Of a stretch of 64,000 nt of DNA, positions 1 to 11,387 are shown one piece after another. Under the pieces are notes generated by a model that saw nothing but the letters and a program-made list of their open reading frames with translations, was not told the DNA's origin and did not search any database. A program made the translations under genes and the position numbers. The stretch covers positions 19,273,143 through 19,337,142 of the forward strand of contig OW203724.1 of assembly GCA_934045075.1 (NCBI GenBank), read 5' to 3'. Position 1 is the stretch's first letter; the number at the start of each line of letters is the position of its first letter. This DNA comes from Yponomeuta sedellus. Taxonomy: Eukaryota; Arthropoda; Insecta; Lepidoptera; Yponomeutidae.

Positions 1-96
1 AAAGTTAGATTAGCAATATATACCACTCGCTAACTGTGAAGGAAAACGTGAGGAAATTTGAGTATCTGAGGTATTAACTACCTCAATTACAACCCT
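1..96 (+). repeat. tRNA-SINE tail fragment (type T3)
   Basis: The stretch around the motif CTAACTGTGAAGGAAAACGTG recurs, with small changes, near 11,220, 17,530, 27,790 and 29,395 and inverted near 37,670. In complete copies it follows a tRNA-like head, so this is a headless SINE tail cut by the window edge. Confidence 0.45.
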
Positions 97-450
97 GTGT
101 GCTGGGGCACCAGTCTCTGTCTGCATTGCAGGAAGGTTAGGCCATACTACACGGGGGCCAAGTCTGGGTTGTTGGGGTTTGTAAGACAGTGGCGGGCCTT
201 ACTGTCAGAACTTATCAAGCCGCCCATAAGGCCTCTGACATGGCTTAACGACTGTCATTACATGACAACCGGCACCCACGGCTTAACGTGCCTCACAAAG
301 CACGGAAGCGCTCGGAAAAATACCACTAGCGGTAGTAACGGAACTGTCACCCATCCCGTACCTGACCGCGCCTGTTGTTGCTTAAATCTAATGATTGATT
401 CCAATCACTCGGTTCGACTAGGCCACGAGCGCTTCAGGTATTAACGAGGT
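97..450 (-). mobile_element. 5S rRNA-derived SINE, nearly full copy
   Basis: Read on the minus strand, the right end (about 340-440) resembles the internal control region of 5S rRNA: an A-box-like AAGCAACA stretch, then GGCGCGGTCAG, then a C-box-like GGATGGGTG. The body to the left is shared with copies near 1.7, 8.8, 28.6 and 38 kb. The left end carries the CTGGGGCACCAG/GCAGGAAGG motif common to the family. This matches the SINE3 type (5S-headed SINEs transcribed from an internal Pol III promoter). The 115-codon reading frame across it is fortuitous. Confidence 0.7.
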
Positions 451-499
451 ATTAACTTCCTCAGTGATGGAAATTTCCAATCCGCGGTGGCCTTTGTAT

Positions 500-660
500 C
501 TACGTATGAGATGATTTAAACAGCGTCCGGTGGCATCGTCACTCACAATAGGTGAGTGAAGGGGCTCTCGGACGCAGTAGTACCCGGAAAATTGTTTTTG
601 ATGATCTAGGCTTGCCCAGCACCTATACTAGCCTGACAGATTAGTCGGCCTAGTCTATCA
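500..660 (-). repeat. tRNA-SINE tail fragment (type T3a), inverted
   Basis: The inverse of the tail seen at 17,600-17,760: the same order of blocks (lateral CTATACTAGCCTGACAG block, GGACGC block, ATGAGATGATTTA block) in reverse. No tRNA-like head is present. Confidence 0.5.
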
Positions 661-694
661 ATCTTTTCCTTCGATTTTCATCTTCATTTTTCCT

Positions 695-800
695 ACAAAT
701 CCGTGGTGGGCACGCGTGATAATTAAGCCTATACTCTTTCTTTCCAAGAGAAGGCCCCCGCGAGAAGGCCCCCGCAGTAGGATGTTTATATAGTCTGCAT
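695..800 (+). repeat. tRNA-SINE tail fragment (type T3b)
   Basis: It carries the GAGAAGGCCC...GCAGTAGGA block that ends the complete SINE copy near 11,370 and appears inverted near 37,540. The GAGAAGGCCCCCGC segment is itself duplicated in tandem here. Confidence 0.5.
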
Positions 801-1684
801 AAAAAATGGGAAAAAGATGTATTGTTGGATTTGAAAGAAGGAATGAAAATACTTTTATTATACAATCGAGACATAATTATCGCAAAAACAAATAAGCTAC
901 ATATTAAACATATGAACAACAACAGAAAGATAACGTAAAACAAATCATACAAAACTAAAAAGGAAACAAAGATACAGTTGACATCAGGCTACTGTGTTGA
1001 GTGCACGGATATAAAGTTTAATGTGTTGTCTGTACCTTTGAATAGATGTACTATGAACAAGCCATAAGTACGTTGGTAGAGATTCATTGTACCATTAAAT
1101 TGCTAAAGAACAACGCTCCTAATGTTCTATGACACCTAATTTCAGCGTTCTTATGCTCAATACTTAACATTCATATTGTAAATAAGAAAAAAAATCATCG
1201 ATTTGAATAATGTACATATATACGATACCGTAATTTTTTGATATAGATTCAGTCAAGAAATATATAGTAGGGGTTAGTATTGAATGAAAACCGAAGCAGA
1301 GTAAACAAATTAACAGACATTATTGCTGTCCGTACTTTAATAATAATTTCTATCAATGGTTAGTTTGCACGTGTCATATTAAAACTGAATGAATTAAAAT
1401 ATATATGCATTTCTGCAGAAGCAAGAAAGACTTTGAACCTCAATAACTCCTTAGCCGTCGAATTCACCGACAAGGTTTCTTTAAAAAATAATTGGTAATA
1501 CATAACTTTCTAGAAAAGTTTTTTTTTAAACAACCGCAATATTACATCGGTCTGTATTGTTCAGATTGCGCAGTTGACAATTTGTTGGAGTAGTGGTCGC
1601 TTAAACATGCTAGATTACCATTCCACAAACAATCTATTTATCAACTGTTAAGAGTTAGATTTTTTTTGTGTGCACTATGGTCAA
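801..1684. other. AT-rich noncoding stretch
   Basis: No reading frame, tRNA-like block or long repeat could be supported. The 100-codon minus-strand frame at 650-952 is hydrophobic only because the DNA is AT-rich. Confidence 0.6.
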
Positions 1685-1851
1685 CTTGGCAGTCGTTAAG
1701 CCACGCCAGAGGCCTTATGGCGGCTAGATAACTTCTGACAGTAAGGCCAGCCACTGACTGACCAGAAAGGTTAGGCCATATCATAGTGGAGTATGGCCTA
1801 ACCTTCCTGCAATGCAGGAAGAGACCCGTACTCCAGCAGTGGGGATAGACA
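1685..1851 (+). repeat. 5S-SINE tail fragment
   Basis: The same body as the 5S-derived SINE copies (GTCGTTAAGCC, AGAGGCCTTATGGCGG, CTGACAGTAAGG, TTCCTGCAATGCAGGAAG) in plus orientation, ending at CAGTGGGG. The 5S-like head is missing. The GGTTAGGCCATA block is followed by its own inverse (TATGGCCTAACC), which gives a short hairpin. Confidence 0.6.
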
Positions 1852-2825
1852 AAGGGTTGACATTGTGGTCTGGTGACTTATAGCTGCTAGCAGTAGATTA
1901 AAACATTGTATTTTTAGTGCCTCGCGTTGCTCATACATAGGTATTTATTGAACGGGTATAATCGCGAATTTTACCTTATAAATAATCACGATTCAATACT
2001 AAATAGTACACAGCTTGATTGAAAATATTGTTACTGCACAGGAAACCAAGGTTAACTAGGGTACCGAATAGTGTGTTTATTTGTAAATGGTTATCGTAAT
2101 AATATAGTGTACCTTTGTTCAATACTTGAAGATACGATTAAATAAGCTAGGATTGTGTTATGTAAGATCGGTGAAATGCTTGATAAATTTCGATCTAAAT
2201 ATTCGCTGTCAAAGTCTAAGATAATTTTCCACATGATCTTAAGTATTAACTAGATATAATTATATCCGATATCGACTACCTTCACTTCAACACATTTGAG
2301 ATAATTGTCTCAACACTGTTATTAAATTTGTCATTAAAATAGCGCATACGAAATTGAAGGACAACACGATTGAAGCTGATTATGAAATTTTCAAAAGAGT
2401 ATGCAGATTAGATTAGTACTCTTTGTTGTGCGCCGTACATTTTGAGAGTAAATAAAAAAACAATTATCTAAGTTACTAAAGTACTAAGGCAATTTAATTT
2501 ATCAAATAGACATAAATATTCAAACACTATCTCCTGAACTACTGTTTACACCTAGTTTAGGAGATAGAGTCAATTCTCTGCATTAGATCACAGCAACCAC
2601 AGTCATTGTAAGACTATGATTAGTAATCAACTCACACTATGTTAATTATTGTATATAGTATATTATAACTTATTTTATATATTCCTATTGTGAGTAACAA
2701 ACATTTCATTAGCACCTTAATCGTAATACTTTGAAGCAATTAAAGCAATACGCATACATACCTATACAAACATCCTAACCGCCAGCTGTTGCCACAAATG
2801 AACGGCTTAAATAAACAATAATCCA
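1852..2825. other. AT-rich noncoding stretch
   Basis: No gene is visible. Around 1,930-2,020 there is weak similarity (CTCATACATA, TAATCGCGA, TAAATAATC) to the inverted-repeat element at 15.2 kb and to 29.7 kb, suggesting a decayed copy. Confidence 0.5.
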
Positions 2826-3120
2826 CCGCGGTTAACTAAACGCCGCGCCGCTTAAACCGCAATTTAACGCAGCGTAGTTTCGAGCGTGACGTCACAGTGT
2901 TATTAAAAGTTTGTATGACACAGTCCGTAAGGTGATGGGCGAGGTTTTTTTTAAGCACTTTAACGGTTTTTTTTATTGGCTGTTTGAGCACGCGGCTGGT
3001 TGTTTTTCGGGCACCCGGGCTCTATGGGCTGTGGGGCGACGTGCGACGGTCGCTAGCGTGGAGCGCTTTCTCTGTCATTCCGGTCCCGCCCCGCACCGCG
3101 CGTGCGTCTAGTCGGGCAAA
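2826..3120 (+). promoter_or_regulatory. CpG-rich, promoter-like patch with CRE palindrome
   Basis: Base composition changes abruptly from AT-rich to GC- and CpG-rich. A perfect cAMP-response-element palindrome TGACGTCA lies at 2,887-2,894, followed by GC boxes (GTCCCGCCCCGC near 3,083) and a TCAGTTT initiator-like stretch near 3,139. There is no supported exon downstream. It could be a host promoter or unannotated first exon, or a fragment of a mobile element; the sequence alone does not decide. Confidence 0.3.
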
Positions 3121-3239
3121 TAGCTGTGCGCAGAAGTTTCAGTTTAGCTAAAGCGGTGCGACCAAAATTATAGTTACTAAAAACACAAAAGAAGATGCCT
3201 GAATGTCCATCGTAATAACTTGTGACAATATTATGTTTA

Positions 3240-3482
3240 TGTTTATGTAGCCTCGATTGTGTCCCACTGCTAGGCAAAGGCCTCCCCTTTTGCCTTCCAC
3301 TTCTCTCTGTCCATGGCCACTTCCTGCCAGCCCGACGGAATGGCCGTGAGGTCGTCCCGCCATCTCCGCGGTCGGCCACGTTTGCGATATCCGTCGCGCG
3401 GAACCCAGTCAGTGACGATTTTTGCCCACCTCTCTGGGCCCATACGGCTTAAGTGGCGGAATTGGCCCAACCAATTCCACAT
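3240..3482 (-). pseudogene. LINE (RTE-like) ORF2 C-terminal fragment
   Basis: The minus strand encodes the tail of a non-LTR retrotransposon reverse transcriptase: GRPRRWRDDLTAIPSGWQ followed by AMDREKWKAKGEAF, then an in-frame stop and QWDTIEA. The family signature is a G-R-P-x-R-W-x-D-D block followed by a W-x-x-x-A-x-D-R-x-x-W block, known from insect endonuclease-reverse transcriptases. Only about 70 codons remain, with no endonuclease or polymerase core, so this is a 5'-truncated dead copy. The overlapping frames on both strands are shadows. Confidence 0.65.
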
Positions 3483-4340
3483 AAATTATAATAAAATAAT
3501 TAATAATTAGAATATATAGATTTTTAAAATTAGAATAAAATTTACAATTATAAAATTTAAAAACCGTTCATTCCACTATTATAGTTGTAGTTATTACAAA
3601 TACAAAAGTAGGCACATAAATGCACACCATAATAACTTGTGGCAGTAATATTTGGGGAAACCTGAGTGTCCTAGGAGTCAAATTCAGTGAGAAATTTATA
3701 GGCTATAAAAAAATTCGCCGCAATAACACATATTTTGTGAAAATTTCAATTGGCTACTACCTATGTAAACATTAAATTCGACTGACTAAAAAATTACCCT
3801 TTAATGGTCGGACGGATCGGACGGCCAGATAGAAAGACAAACAGACAGAGGAGGCATACTAATAGTTTGGCACCCTTTGGGTACAGAACCCTAAAAATAA
3901 TTTAGGATAAGGTTGTCAAACGAAGCTGTAGTTTATTATGGCTTTTTTTTCAGTTGCATTGCACTGCCTTCTTTGTCTTGTTCATCTGTTTTCATTTATC
4001 ATTATTAATAAAAAAAAAACAAAAAACTGTTACTTATATTTTCTTTTTATCTGTTTTCATTAACAGTTAACTAGACATGTTTGCGAAATTATTTTTATAT
4101 AATGTTATCGTGTGTGACAGAAATTATTCATGAGAATCCGGGGACTGAATTATTTAGTCAAACATTTACTCCTGGATCCTGCTTACACATCAACATTTAT
4201 TGCCAAAATGTTTATCACAAAAACCCAACTTTTGGTAAGCTTCGTTTGGCTTAGTAATACTCGGAAAGATATCGAACCAAATAGCTCGAAGTTGGAAAAA
4301 TATAGGCACTAACGTAACACTAAAGTGTGACTAAAGAGAG
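3483..4340. other. AT-rich stretch with a GGGTTCT-type repeat
   Basis: Mostly unassigned AT-rich DNA. The block at about 3,795-3,895 (GGTCGGACGG, GACAAACAGACAG, GGGTACAGAACCCTAAAA) is the inverse of the repeat at 38,865-39,000, a dispersed noncoding repeat. No gene is supported. Confidence 0.45.
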
Positions 4341-4450
4341 GCAGTCATAGATAAGATAAGATAAGATAAGATAATGCTTTATTCATACACAAGACACACA
4401 TTAAACATTTGTATGAAGTTAATACTAAACACAAAAAAAAGAAAAAGAAA
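4341..4450 (-). repeat. LINE 3' end with (TTATC)n tail
   Basis: ATAAGATAAGATAAG followed by TGCTTTATTCATACAC is the inverse of the 3' end seen at 39,060-39,125. A 5-bp microsatellite tail at a LINE 3' terminus is a usual product of target-primed reverse transcription. Confidence 0.5.
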
Positions 4451-4611
4451 TAGCTACGATCACTCAAACTGACCTGCTGTCGACCATACTAACTACGTAT
4501 ATAATATGTGGTAGTATTTCTGCCAGTACTTTCGTTGTGTGCGCGCTCATCACAGCCCTACAATTTTCTCATTACCCGCCCCAGCTAAATTGCGAAACCG
4601 CCAACGAGTAC

Positions 4612-4980
4612 GCCGTACACTATAGAGAAGGGAAACAAAATAAAAACCAGCGAAGACTGACGCGCACTCGTGGTCGAGGGTTCTGCTGAGTTTTCTGCTT
4701 TAGCATTTCGAAACTGGTCGAGCTTGATTTTGCCGTACACTATAGAGACGGGAAACAAAATAAAAACCAGCGAAGGCTGACGTGCTCTTGTGGTCGAGGG
4801 TTCTGATGAGTTTTCTGCTTTAACAGTTCATTTCTTGCTAGTCGAGCTTGATTTTGCCGTACACTATAGAGAAGGTAAACAAAATAAAAACCAGCGAAGA
4901 CTGACGCGCACTCGGGGTCGAGGGTTCTGCCGAGTTTTCTGCTTCAGCAGTTCATTTCTGAGTGGTCGAGCTTGATTTTA
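4612..4980. repeat. Tandem repeat, three units of 120-124 bp
   Basis: GCCGTACACTATAGAG starts at 4,612, 4,732 and 4,856. Each unit then runs through CAAAATAAAAACCAGCGAAG, GGTCGAGGGTTCTG, GAGTTTTCTGCTT and GGTCGAGCTTGATTTT. The units differ by point changes and short indels. A 61-codon frame crosses the repeat but the frame is not conserved between units, so I read it as noncoding. Confidence 0.85.
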
Positions 4981-5965
4981 TCCCTGTAAAACTGTAAGCA
5001 AAGTAATGTTGTAGTAAAGGAATTCATCGGTAATATATATTATTTTTAAACTTATAATTTTTAATTTTTAAATCTATTACTATGTATTTATCTGCTGTAC
5101 TATACCCGATAAAAGCCAGTGTATCAAAGCATTCATAATTTATAACTTTAAACAAAGTTTATTTAGTTTGATTGCCACCACAACTATAAAAATTGTATTG
5201 GATCCCCGTGCACAATAAATGAATGAATATAACTTATTTCTTGCACAAAAAATTTAATTGTACAAAGGCCACTAGATAGATAATGCCTAAATTATTAGAA
5301 TATAGATTATAAAATAGCATACAAATGTGAATGAACTAATATTAAGCTTATAGATAAAATAAAATAATATAGTATATATGCACGCAAAAACTCAAACTAA
5401 AATTAACTGTCGAGCAAACCGCCCCGAGACATACCCGAGCCAAAGGTTCCCATAACGCTTGCAGCGTTACCCCGCTGCAGAGTGAGGGAGATCCTTTGCA
5501 TCAAGTATGCCCCGGAGCGACAGTCAATCAATCTATGATAGTCTACAAGGGTTTCGGAATTGGACTAATACAGAAAATTGTACTTGAATTGTACTTTATT
5601 TTGAATAAAACAATCCATAGGTTGTTAGTAAAATGACATTTAATATTAAAACTAATTATATTAGTGACATGGCAAGGTATACGTTCTAAATTAAATTTTG
5701 TATTTGAACTAAAAATTTTATTTTTTAAGATAAAATCCAAACTTTTACTTTACGGAACCCAAACAACACGTCGAAGGGAATTCCCTCTAACGTAATCACA
5801 ACAAGGCGGAAACCAACGACTGTTGTTTCCTTGCCCCCAATGTAGCCAAATAGCACTCGTTACCACTTGGTTATAATTTCAAAATTAGCTTGTAATTTTT
5901 GTTAGGTGGTTATGGAAACTCGTCGGTCTAGCGGTTAACTTAACGCGGCTATCGATTATATTGTA
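4981..5965. other. AT-rich noncoding stretch
   Basis: No gene is supported. The block at 5,398-5,440 (AATTAACTGTCGAGCAAACC, GAGACATACCCGA) reappears at 29,590-29,630, so at least this part is a dispersed repeat. The tail near 5,230-5,290 resembles other repeat 3' ends. Confidence 0.45.
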
Positions 5966-5970
5966 TTTTA

Positions 5971-6348
5971 TCACATCACATCACATCACATCACATCACA
6001 TCACATCACATCACATCACATCACATCACATCACATCACATCACATCACATCACATCACATCACATCACATCACATCACATCACACCACACCATACCACA
6101 CCACACCACATCAAATCACATCACATCACATCACATCACATCACATCACATCACATCAAATCACATCACATCACATCACATCACATCACATCACACCACA
6201 CCACACCACACCACACCACATCAAATCAAATCACATCACATCACATCACATCACATCAAATCACATCACATCACATCACATCACATCATATCACATCACA
6301 TCACATCACATCACATCACATTACATCATATCACATCATATCATATTT
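5971..6348. repeat. (ATCAC)n pentanucleotide array
   Basis: About 375 bp of ATCAC units with scattered variants (ACCAC, ATCAA, ATCAT). The variant units occur in blocks that repeat along the array, as expected from slippage of larger cassettes. The long reading frame through it (His-Ile-Thr-Ser repeats) is an artefact. Confidence 0.95.
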
Positions 6349-6529
6349 GTCCTACTCCCAAACTAGGGTACCTTGTGCTATGCTTACCAGTCAAGAACAT
6401 TACAAACATGGAAATACACCCAGACTTATAAAAATTGGGCCTGAGCGCTAACTTACTTATCACATCACAGTTACAGACAATTTGTCATGAGGGAAATTAC
6501 GAATAAAAACTATATTAGCAGCCTTTATC

Positions 6530-6600
6530 AGCAGCTTAGTTGCTACGCGCGTAGCAACCGTAGTAAGCGTGGCGCTGCTACGAAATTCGTAGCATGCCTA
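6530..6600. repeat. Paired short palindromes (GCTACG family)
   Basis: A perfect 20-nt palindrome GTTGCTACGCGCGTAGCAAC (6,539-6,558) is followed about 20 bp later by a second hairpin built on GCTACGAAATTCGTAGC. Both share the GCTACG word, suggesting a small foldback-type repeat. Confidence 0.6.
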
Positions 6601-7108
6601 CAGTGTCGCCTCTTAATGAGTTTCAAGCCATTCGCTAAAGCTTCCTTACAGTGCCAATTATAATTTAATCACAGTAATAAATAAAGCTAGTGTACACGCC
6701 ACTTTAATGCACTTTTGGCTCACAAAACATAATAATGAAATACCATTTTCGTTTTATGAAACACGAGCATTAGACTAATAAAAAAAGAAGAGTAAAATTA
6801 AATTTTCAATATTTTCTCGTTTGTTTAAATACCCGGGAAAGTGTACTACCATCGTACTATTTGCATTTAATTCAGACTTCCAACCGCCTATATCCATCTT
6901 AAATGGTATAGTAAATAAAGAAGTAAAAGACAACTACATTATTTACAAAACTCCCACTATTATACTCTTAAGTTAAGAAACACCTGTATAATTTTCTTTT
7001 CACGTACAATCAAGCATTTTTTTATCTATAGCAATAAATATAAATAGAAATATTGTATGTCGGTCACAAATAATCGCAATTAATTAACTTAACATTGTTT
7101 ATATTTGT
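6601..7108. other. AT-rich noncoding stretch
   Basis: I see no gene, RNA or repeat that I can name. Confidence 0.5.
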
Positions 7109-7412
7109 CCTTAGCACGGGTTAGTGCATTAAAAATAAAAATAGTATAATCATGTGGGTACAGTGATATCATTCCGATGTAAAACCTAACTGCAAAGTAG
7201 GTAGTCGGGGCTGTAAGTGATGCAATTTGCTTAAGCCAGATGTCGCTGCCTGTAAGTAATACAGAGAATAGTGTAAAGAGGTTCGAAATTTCACTGATGT
7301 CGGTGAGTCGCCCATTGGCTCAATTGGTAGAGCGCTGGCACGGATAGCCAGAGGTTGCGGGTTCGAATCCCGGCATGGGTGAAATTTTTATCCTCTAAAT
7401 AGGTTTTTAAAT
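7109..7412 (+). mobile_element. tRNA-like SINE, family T1, full unit
   Basis: Starts at TTTGTCCTTAGCACGGGTTA and ends at CCTCTAAATAGGTTTTTAAA, so it is one full 309-bp-class unit. It contains a tRNA-like body (7,312-7,382): seven-pair acceptor stem, D arm with A-box-like GGCTCAATTGGTAGAGCG, anticodon arm and B-box GGTTCGAATCC. The anticodon loop is ACGGATA, lacking U33, and the T stem has a G-G mismatch, so it is SINE-like and not a working tRNA. Seven or more other copies lie in the window. Confidence 0.75.
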
Positions 7413-8480
7413 TATTTAAATATTTATATATATAGACATTTCACTATTTAGACTTTTAATATGGAAACAAACCTAACAATAAACGTAAAACCTACTTTCT
7501 TTATAAATATTTCGTTCTTGAATTGTATCTAAAAAACACAATCAGTCTATTAAACTGGATTACCACGTGGTGGTAATCAAAATAGATTTACGTAGCCGAT
7601 TTTCAGCTGGATTGAACCCACAAACTGTAGTTGGCATAGCCTCTTTAGCTCTGACGTCCTACACATAGGACATAGCATATAACTTTCTATTTTTTCTTTT
7701 AGTAGATTTGGTGTTTTTTTCACCTCCAGGAGTTAGGAGGCTAAATAAAATATAAAAAAAAATATTCAAAGTGGGGTAGAAGAACTTTCTACAAACTTGA
7801 AATTAGTCTAGCTATACATATTTTTTGTTTACAATTTATTTGATAATATCCATCCGTGCATGCTCTTAAATGAATCACTTTGTCATAGCACCATTGTAAC
7901 ATTTCCTCAGTTGAGTGGGTTAAAATCACACGAAAAACGATGTCAATACGTAGGCGCATTGTAATTTTGACAATCACGACATACTGTGCATATGCTTTTT
8001 AACATAGAGGTAACATTAATTTGTTTTAAATTTGAATTATGAGCCCCATTATAATTATTACTTAGCTAATCCCAAATGAAACCGATTTAGAAAGAGATAC
8101 AAATAGGGAAGTCTTTATTGTGCATCCAGAAAAAAATAATTGCAACCATGAGCACTTAAATCTAAGTAATGTATATACAATCGGATCGGACCGGTTTAAT
8201 CGGATTACCTTTTGTATTTTCCAAATACTACGTAAATGGTGTTCTTTAACAACTCACATCGCTCATACATAATTACACATTTTACGTAGTTGCTTCATTT
8301 TATTTTTATTTCATTATAATAGCAAAAACTTACAGCCATAAATAAAATACATTGCAATTGAAATAAAGACTGTGAGTCAATAACAAGTTTTCACTTATAG
8401 AAATATTGTCTCTGTGATAGCGCAATAAATGTAGGAAATGTCATTCAAAATTCTCTCAAATTAAACACAATCCTCCACCA
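7413..8480. other. AT-rich noncoding stretch
   Basis: No gene is supported. An E-box-centred palindrome (ATTACCACGTGGTGGTAAT) sits near 7,560. The block at 8,110-8,180 (TCTTTATTGTGCATCCAG, TTAAATCTAAGTAATGT) resembles LINE or SINE 3' ends and shares a segment with 11,030-11,055. Confidence 0.45.
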
Positions 8481-8570
8481 ACCCGGACTTGGACCCCGTG
8501 GTGGAGTATGGCCTAACCTTCCTGCTATGCAAGAAGAAATCCGTACCCTAGCAGTGGACACATAAAAAGG
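8481..8570 (+). repeat. 5S-SINE tail fragment
   Basis: The blocks CCGGACTTGGACCCCGTGG, AGTATGGCCTAACCTTCCTG and CCTAGCAGTGGA match the tail of the 5S-derived SINE in plus orientation; the head and body are absent. Confidence 0.55.
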
Positions 8571-8726
8571 ATTGATATCAAATACAAATCACTGCGAATA
8601 GCGAGACCTGCCAGCAGTCGGCCTGAGTTGAAGTGACGCTAAAGCAGCGTTTGAAAACCAATTAGCGGTGCGCGATTTCGTGAAGGCTTTTATATTTTAA
8701 GTAGGTTCCTTTTCAATATCAACTCT

Positions 8727-9020
8727 TGTTTGTCCCCACTGTTGGGGCACGGGTCTCTTCCTGCAACGCAGGAAGGTTAGGCCATACCCTCAACCATGGG
8801 GGCTAAGTCCGGTTTCGGGTTGTAATACAGTGGAGGGCTTTACTGTCAGAAGTTATGAAACCGCCCATAAGGCCTCTGAAAAGACTTAATGATGGCCATT
8901 ACATGACAACCGGCACCAATGGTTTAACGAGATCGGATAAAATGCCACTAGCGGTAGTCACCTGACGGCGCCTGTTGTTGCTTAATTCAAGTGTTTGATT
9001 CCAATCACTTGATTCGAAAA
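8727..9020 (-). mobile_element. 5S rRNA-derived SINE
   Basis: Minus-strand copy with the tail at left (CCCCACTGTTGGGGCACGGG, TTCCTGCAACGCAGGAAGG) and the degraded 5S-like head at right (GCGCCTGTTGTTGCTTAA, the inverse of the 5S A-box region, about 8,960-9,000). The C-box part is partly deleted relative to the copy at 97-450. It lies about 160 bp from an oppositely oriented tail fragment. Confidence 0.65.
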
Positions 9021-9255
9021 CCTTTTTAAAGGACGAACAAGCTGAATATGGGTTGGGTAGTACGCTAGAGTCACACGAGACGTCGTGGGTATATTGAATA
9101 AATTAAGGGCCTCCACGCAGATACACTAGAGTGGTATGAGGAACGACGTACTCACTGAGCCCATATGTCTGGCGGCCGACGAGCCCCTAACGCTGATTGG
9201 GAAATCCTTTCACCACGATGGCTTGCCATAAATAAGCTAAGAAGAAGAAGCGCCG
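9021..9255 (+). repeat. Unassigned repeat ending in (GAA)n
   Basis: A moderately GC-rich block ending in AAGAAGAAGAAG, as LINE/SINE 3' ends do (compare 27,400). No tRNA head or coding remnant can be named. Confidence 0.3.
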
Positions 9256-9757
9256 CGCCACTAATTGAATAAATCATATATTTTTTCAGATCGTATTGCC
9301 AACAGTGACAAAAAGATATATTTCTTAACAGATCAGCAAAACGATTAGCAGATTAGCAGACAGATTAGCAAAGTGTCGCAAAATAATCGCGTCTAGACCC
9401 ATCTAACTATGTATCAGCATTGCAAGTCATTAAGAAATACTTGTGCCAAAAGTGACAGCCTAATAACGTGATTGATAGATTGTTCAATCACGTTAACAAT
9501 GATTTTTAGGACCCATGGTCAAAAATCTATGCCAAAACACTCGTTTTTAGCGTTGATGCTCTAGGCTTTTGATTTTTTATGTTTTTATTTAGGATTTGCT
9601 CTTGGTCTTTGCACTGGGTATTATTAATATTAGGTATACTTTGTTGCACATGAAGAATTTAACAGGAAATTACTAAAGAAATAACATGTGCAAAGAGATT
9701 TCATCCAGCAAAACTTAGAGATTTAGCAAGCTAGGTTCTCGGCCTAAACATAACTAT
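9256..9757. other. AT-rich noncoding stretch
   Basis: Nothing I can name, apart from a small hairpin (AACGTGATTG at 9,465-9,474 with its inverse at 9,485-9,494). Confidence 0.45.
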
Positions 9758-10011
9758 AGTCTATTTATTCTTACTTGTCCAATTTAGTAAACAAGATTTT
9801 ACCCTTAAACTGTGACTTTTTAGTCCAAAACTGCCATATTTCCATAAATGAAGTAACTTGGACACTCTTTTAGATAACACGCTACCAATTTTATAAACAT
9901 AGTTCGTGGTAGTTCATGAATTTGCGAGGAATTGTCTAGTCTAGGCATTTAATCTCAATTTTAAGGTTAAAATCTTGTTTACTAAATTGGACAAGTAAGA
10001 ATAAATAGACT
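9758..10011. mobile_element. MITE with about 50-bp terminal inverted repeats
   Basis: AGTCTATTTATTCTTACTTG at the left end is the exact inverse of the right end. The match extends about 50 bp with an isolated difference, through GTCCAATTTAGTAAACAAG. The interior of about 145 bp has no reading frame. Length and structure are those of a non-autonomous DNA transposon; the superfamily is not assignable because the target duplication is unclear. Confidence 0.8.
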
Positions 10012-11079
10012 GTATTAATATGATTGAAAGCTTTAACTGAGACTTTATATTATGTATTCTATATTTGTGATGCCCTTGCTTGGTTACTATAGCACAGGGT
10101 ATCCTTATTTAGAACCTGGATAAGTTATACTGCTGAAGTTATTATTTTGTAAAAACGTTCTGTTAAAAAGATGCGTTTTTTTTATTGGTGGCGTTAGTGT
10201 TACTGCATAGCGCTTTTTAATAGCTAAGAGAATAAATGGTGAATATGGTGTATTTTTATTGTATGTTTTTACTTGGTGAATTTTTATATATAGATAGAAA
10301 GATAGAGATAGAGAACACTTTATTGCATAACCAGAAAAATATTACAACCGTTGGTGGAGCGCCTTTATATCATTTAAATTAATTAAAGTCAATTCGTTCT
10401 TATTTGAATAAAACGCGTTTTTTGATTGTCGTCTGCATTTGAGTACCTATGGGCCTGCCTGCTTGTCGATGATGCTGCAGATGTTTTCCGCGAATCTCGG
10501 GAGATGGCGTTAGCTGTTTTCACCAGCGAAACTAAAACGCTGGTCATTGGACGGAAGGAAGAACATCAGGCAATGACAAAACTTTGTTATTGGCTCAAAT
10601 AACGTGATATGAACTGTCACTGTCATGGCGTCGCAAGCTCTTGTTGCGGAGACTAGAAAACTCGCTATAATTTGATTTTTTGTGAATCTGAACATTTGGA
10701 CAGCAAAAACTGTGATTTCAGTGTCCTTCTTGTATTGTGTGTGTTTTTAGCGAAAGTACTCGCTGTACTTTTCGCCCATCTACGAACTTAGTGAAAAAGT
10801 TTGGTTGCCGGCCGGTTAACCCGTCGCATTGAAGACCCTGCAGCAGCGTATACTATCAGCCTGCCACTCTTGGGAGGAAGGAGAACAGACGCGGTCATTT
10901 GCAGGTCAGTGTGGGTTCAGAATTACTTATTTGCCGACGACAATCGAATTTTTCATCGCCTCCTATTTTAAATTCAATTTGTGAGCAATCACCCCCTGGT
11001 GAGGCTAATTACACGCCCCACCAACCGTGATTCTTAAATCTAAGTAATGTTATACAATTGTTATATATTTGGTGGATTG
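10012..11079. other. Noncoding stretch, partly GC-richer
   Basis: AT-rich at first, with a LINE-type 3' end near 10,270-10,340 (TAGATAGAAAGATAGAGATAG, CTTTATTGCAT). At 10,440-10,930 composition is closer to coding DNA, and a CAG|GTCAGT-like splice word occurs near 10,905, but no frame longer than about 60 codons supports an exon. Confidence 0.35.
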
Positions 11080-11387
11080 CGGCGGTAGCCCAGAGGTTAG
11101 AATTGGACTCGGAGGCAAGAGACCTAGGTTTGATTTCCAGTGCGCGCATATAGCAAAGACTTTGTTTCCTAAGTTATTTACATTTGTTAAGCTGTAAGAG
11201 TAGTAGCAATACCGCTCGGTAACGGTGAAGGAAAACATGTGTGTCGGAAAGCATGAAACATGAGTATCGTGAGGAAACCTGAGTCTCTGAAGTATTTAAA
11301 TACCTCAGCGCTTGAAATTGCCGATCTACGGTACTTAAGGCATAACTCTCTCCTTCTCTATCTCTGAGAGAAGGCATACCCCCTGCA
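11080..11387 (+). mobile_element. tRNA-derived SINE (type T3b), near full length
   Basis: A tRNA-like head with an A-box-like GCGGTAGCCCAGAGG and a B-box-like TAGGTTTGATTCC is followed by the family body (CGGTAACGGTGAAGGAAAAC, GAGGAAACC, GCGCTTGAAATTGCCGAT) and the tail GAGAGAAGGCATACCCCCTGC. An inverted copy lies at 37,541-37,745. Confidence 0.65.

Noticed and set aside
5961..6431. 156-codon His-Ile-Thr-Ser repeat frame
   Set aside because: Produced by the (ATCAC)n array; no unique protein sequence and no gene context.
7312..7382. Possible functional tRNA gene
   Set aside because: The anticodon loop lacks U33 and the T stem has a mismatch. The same sequence sits inside many SINE copies with shared flanks.
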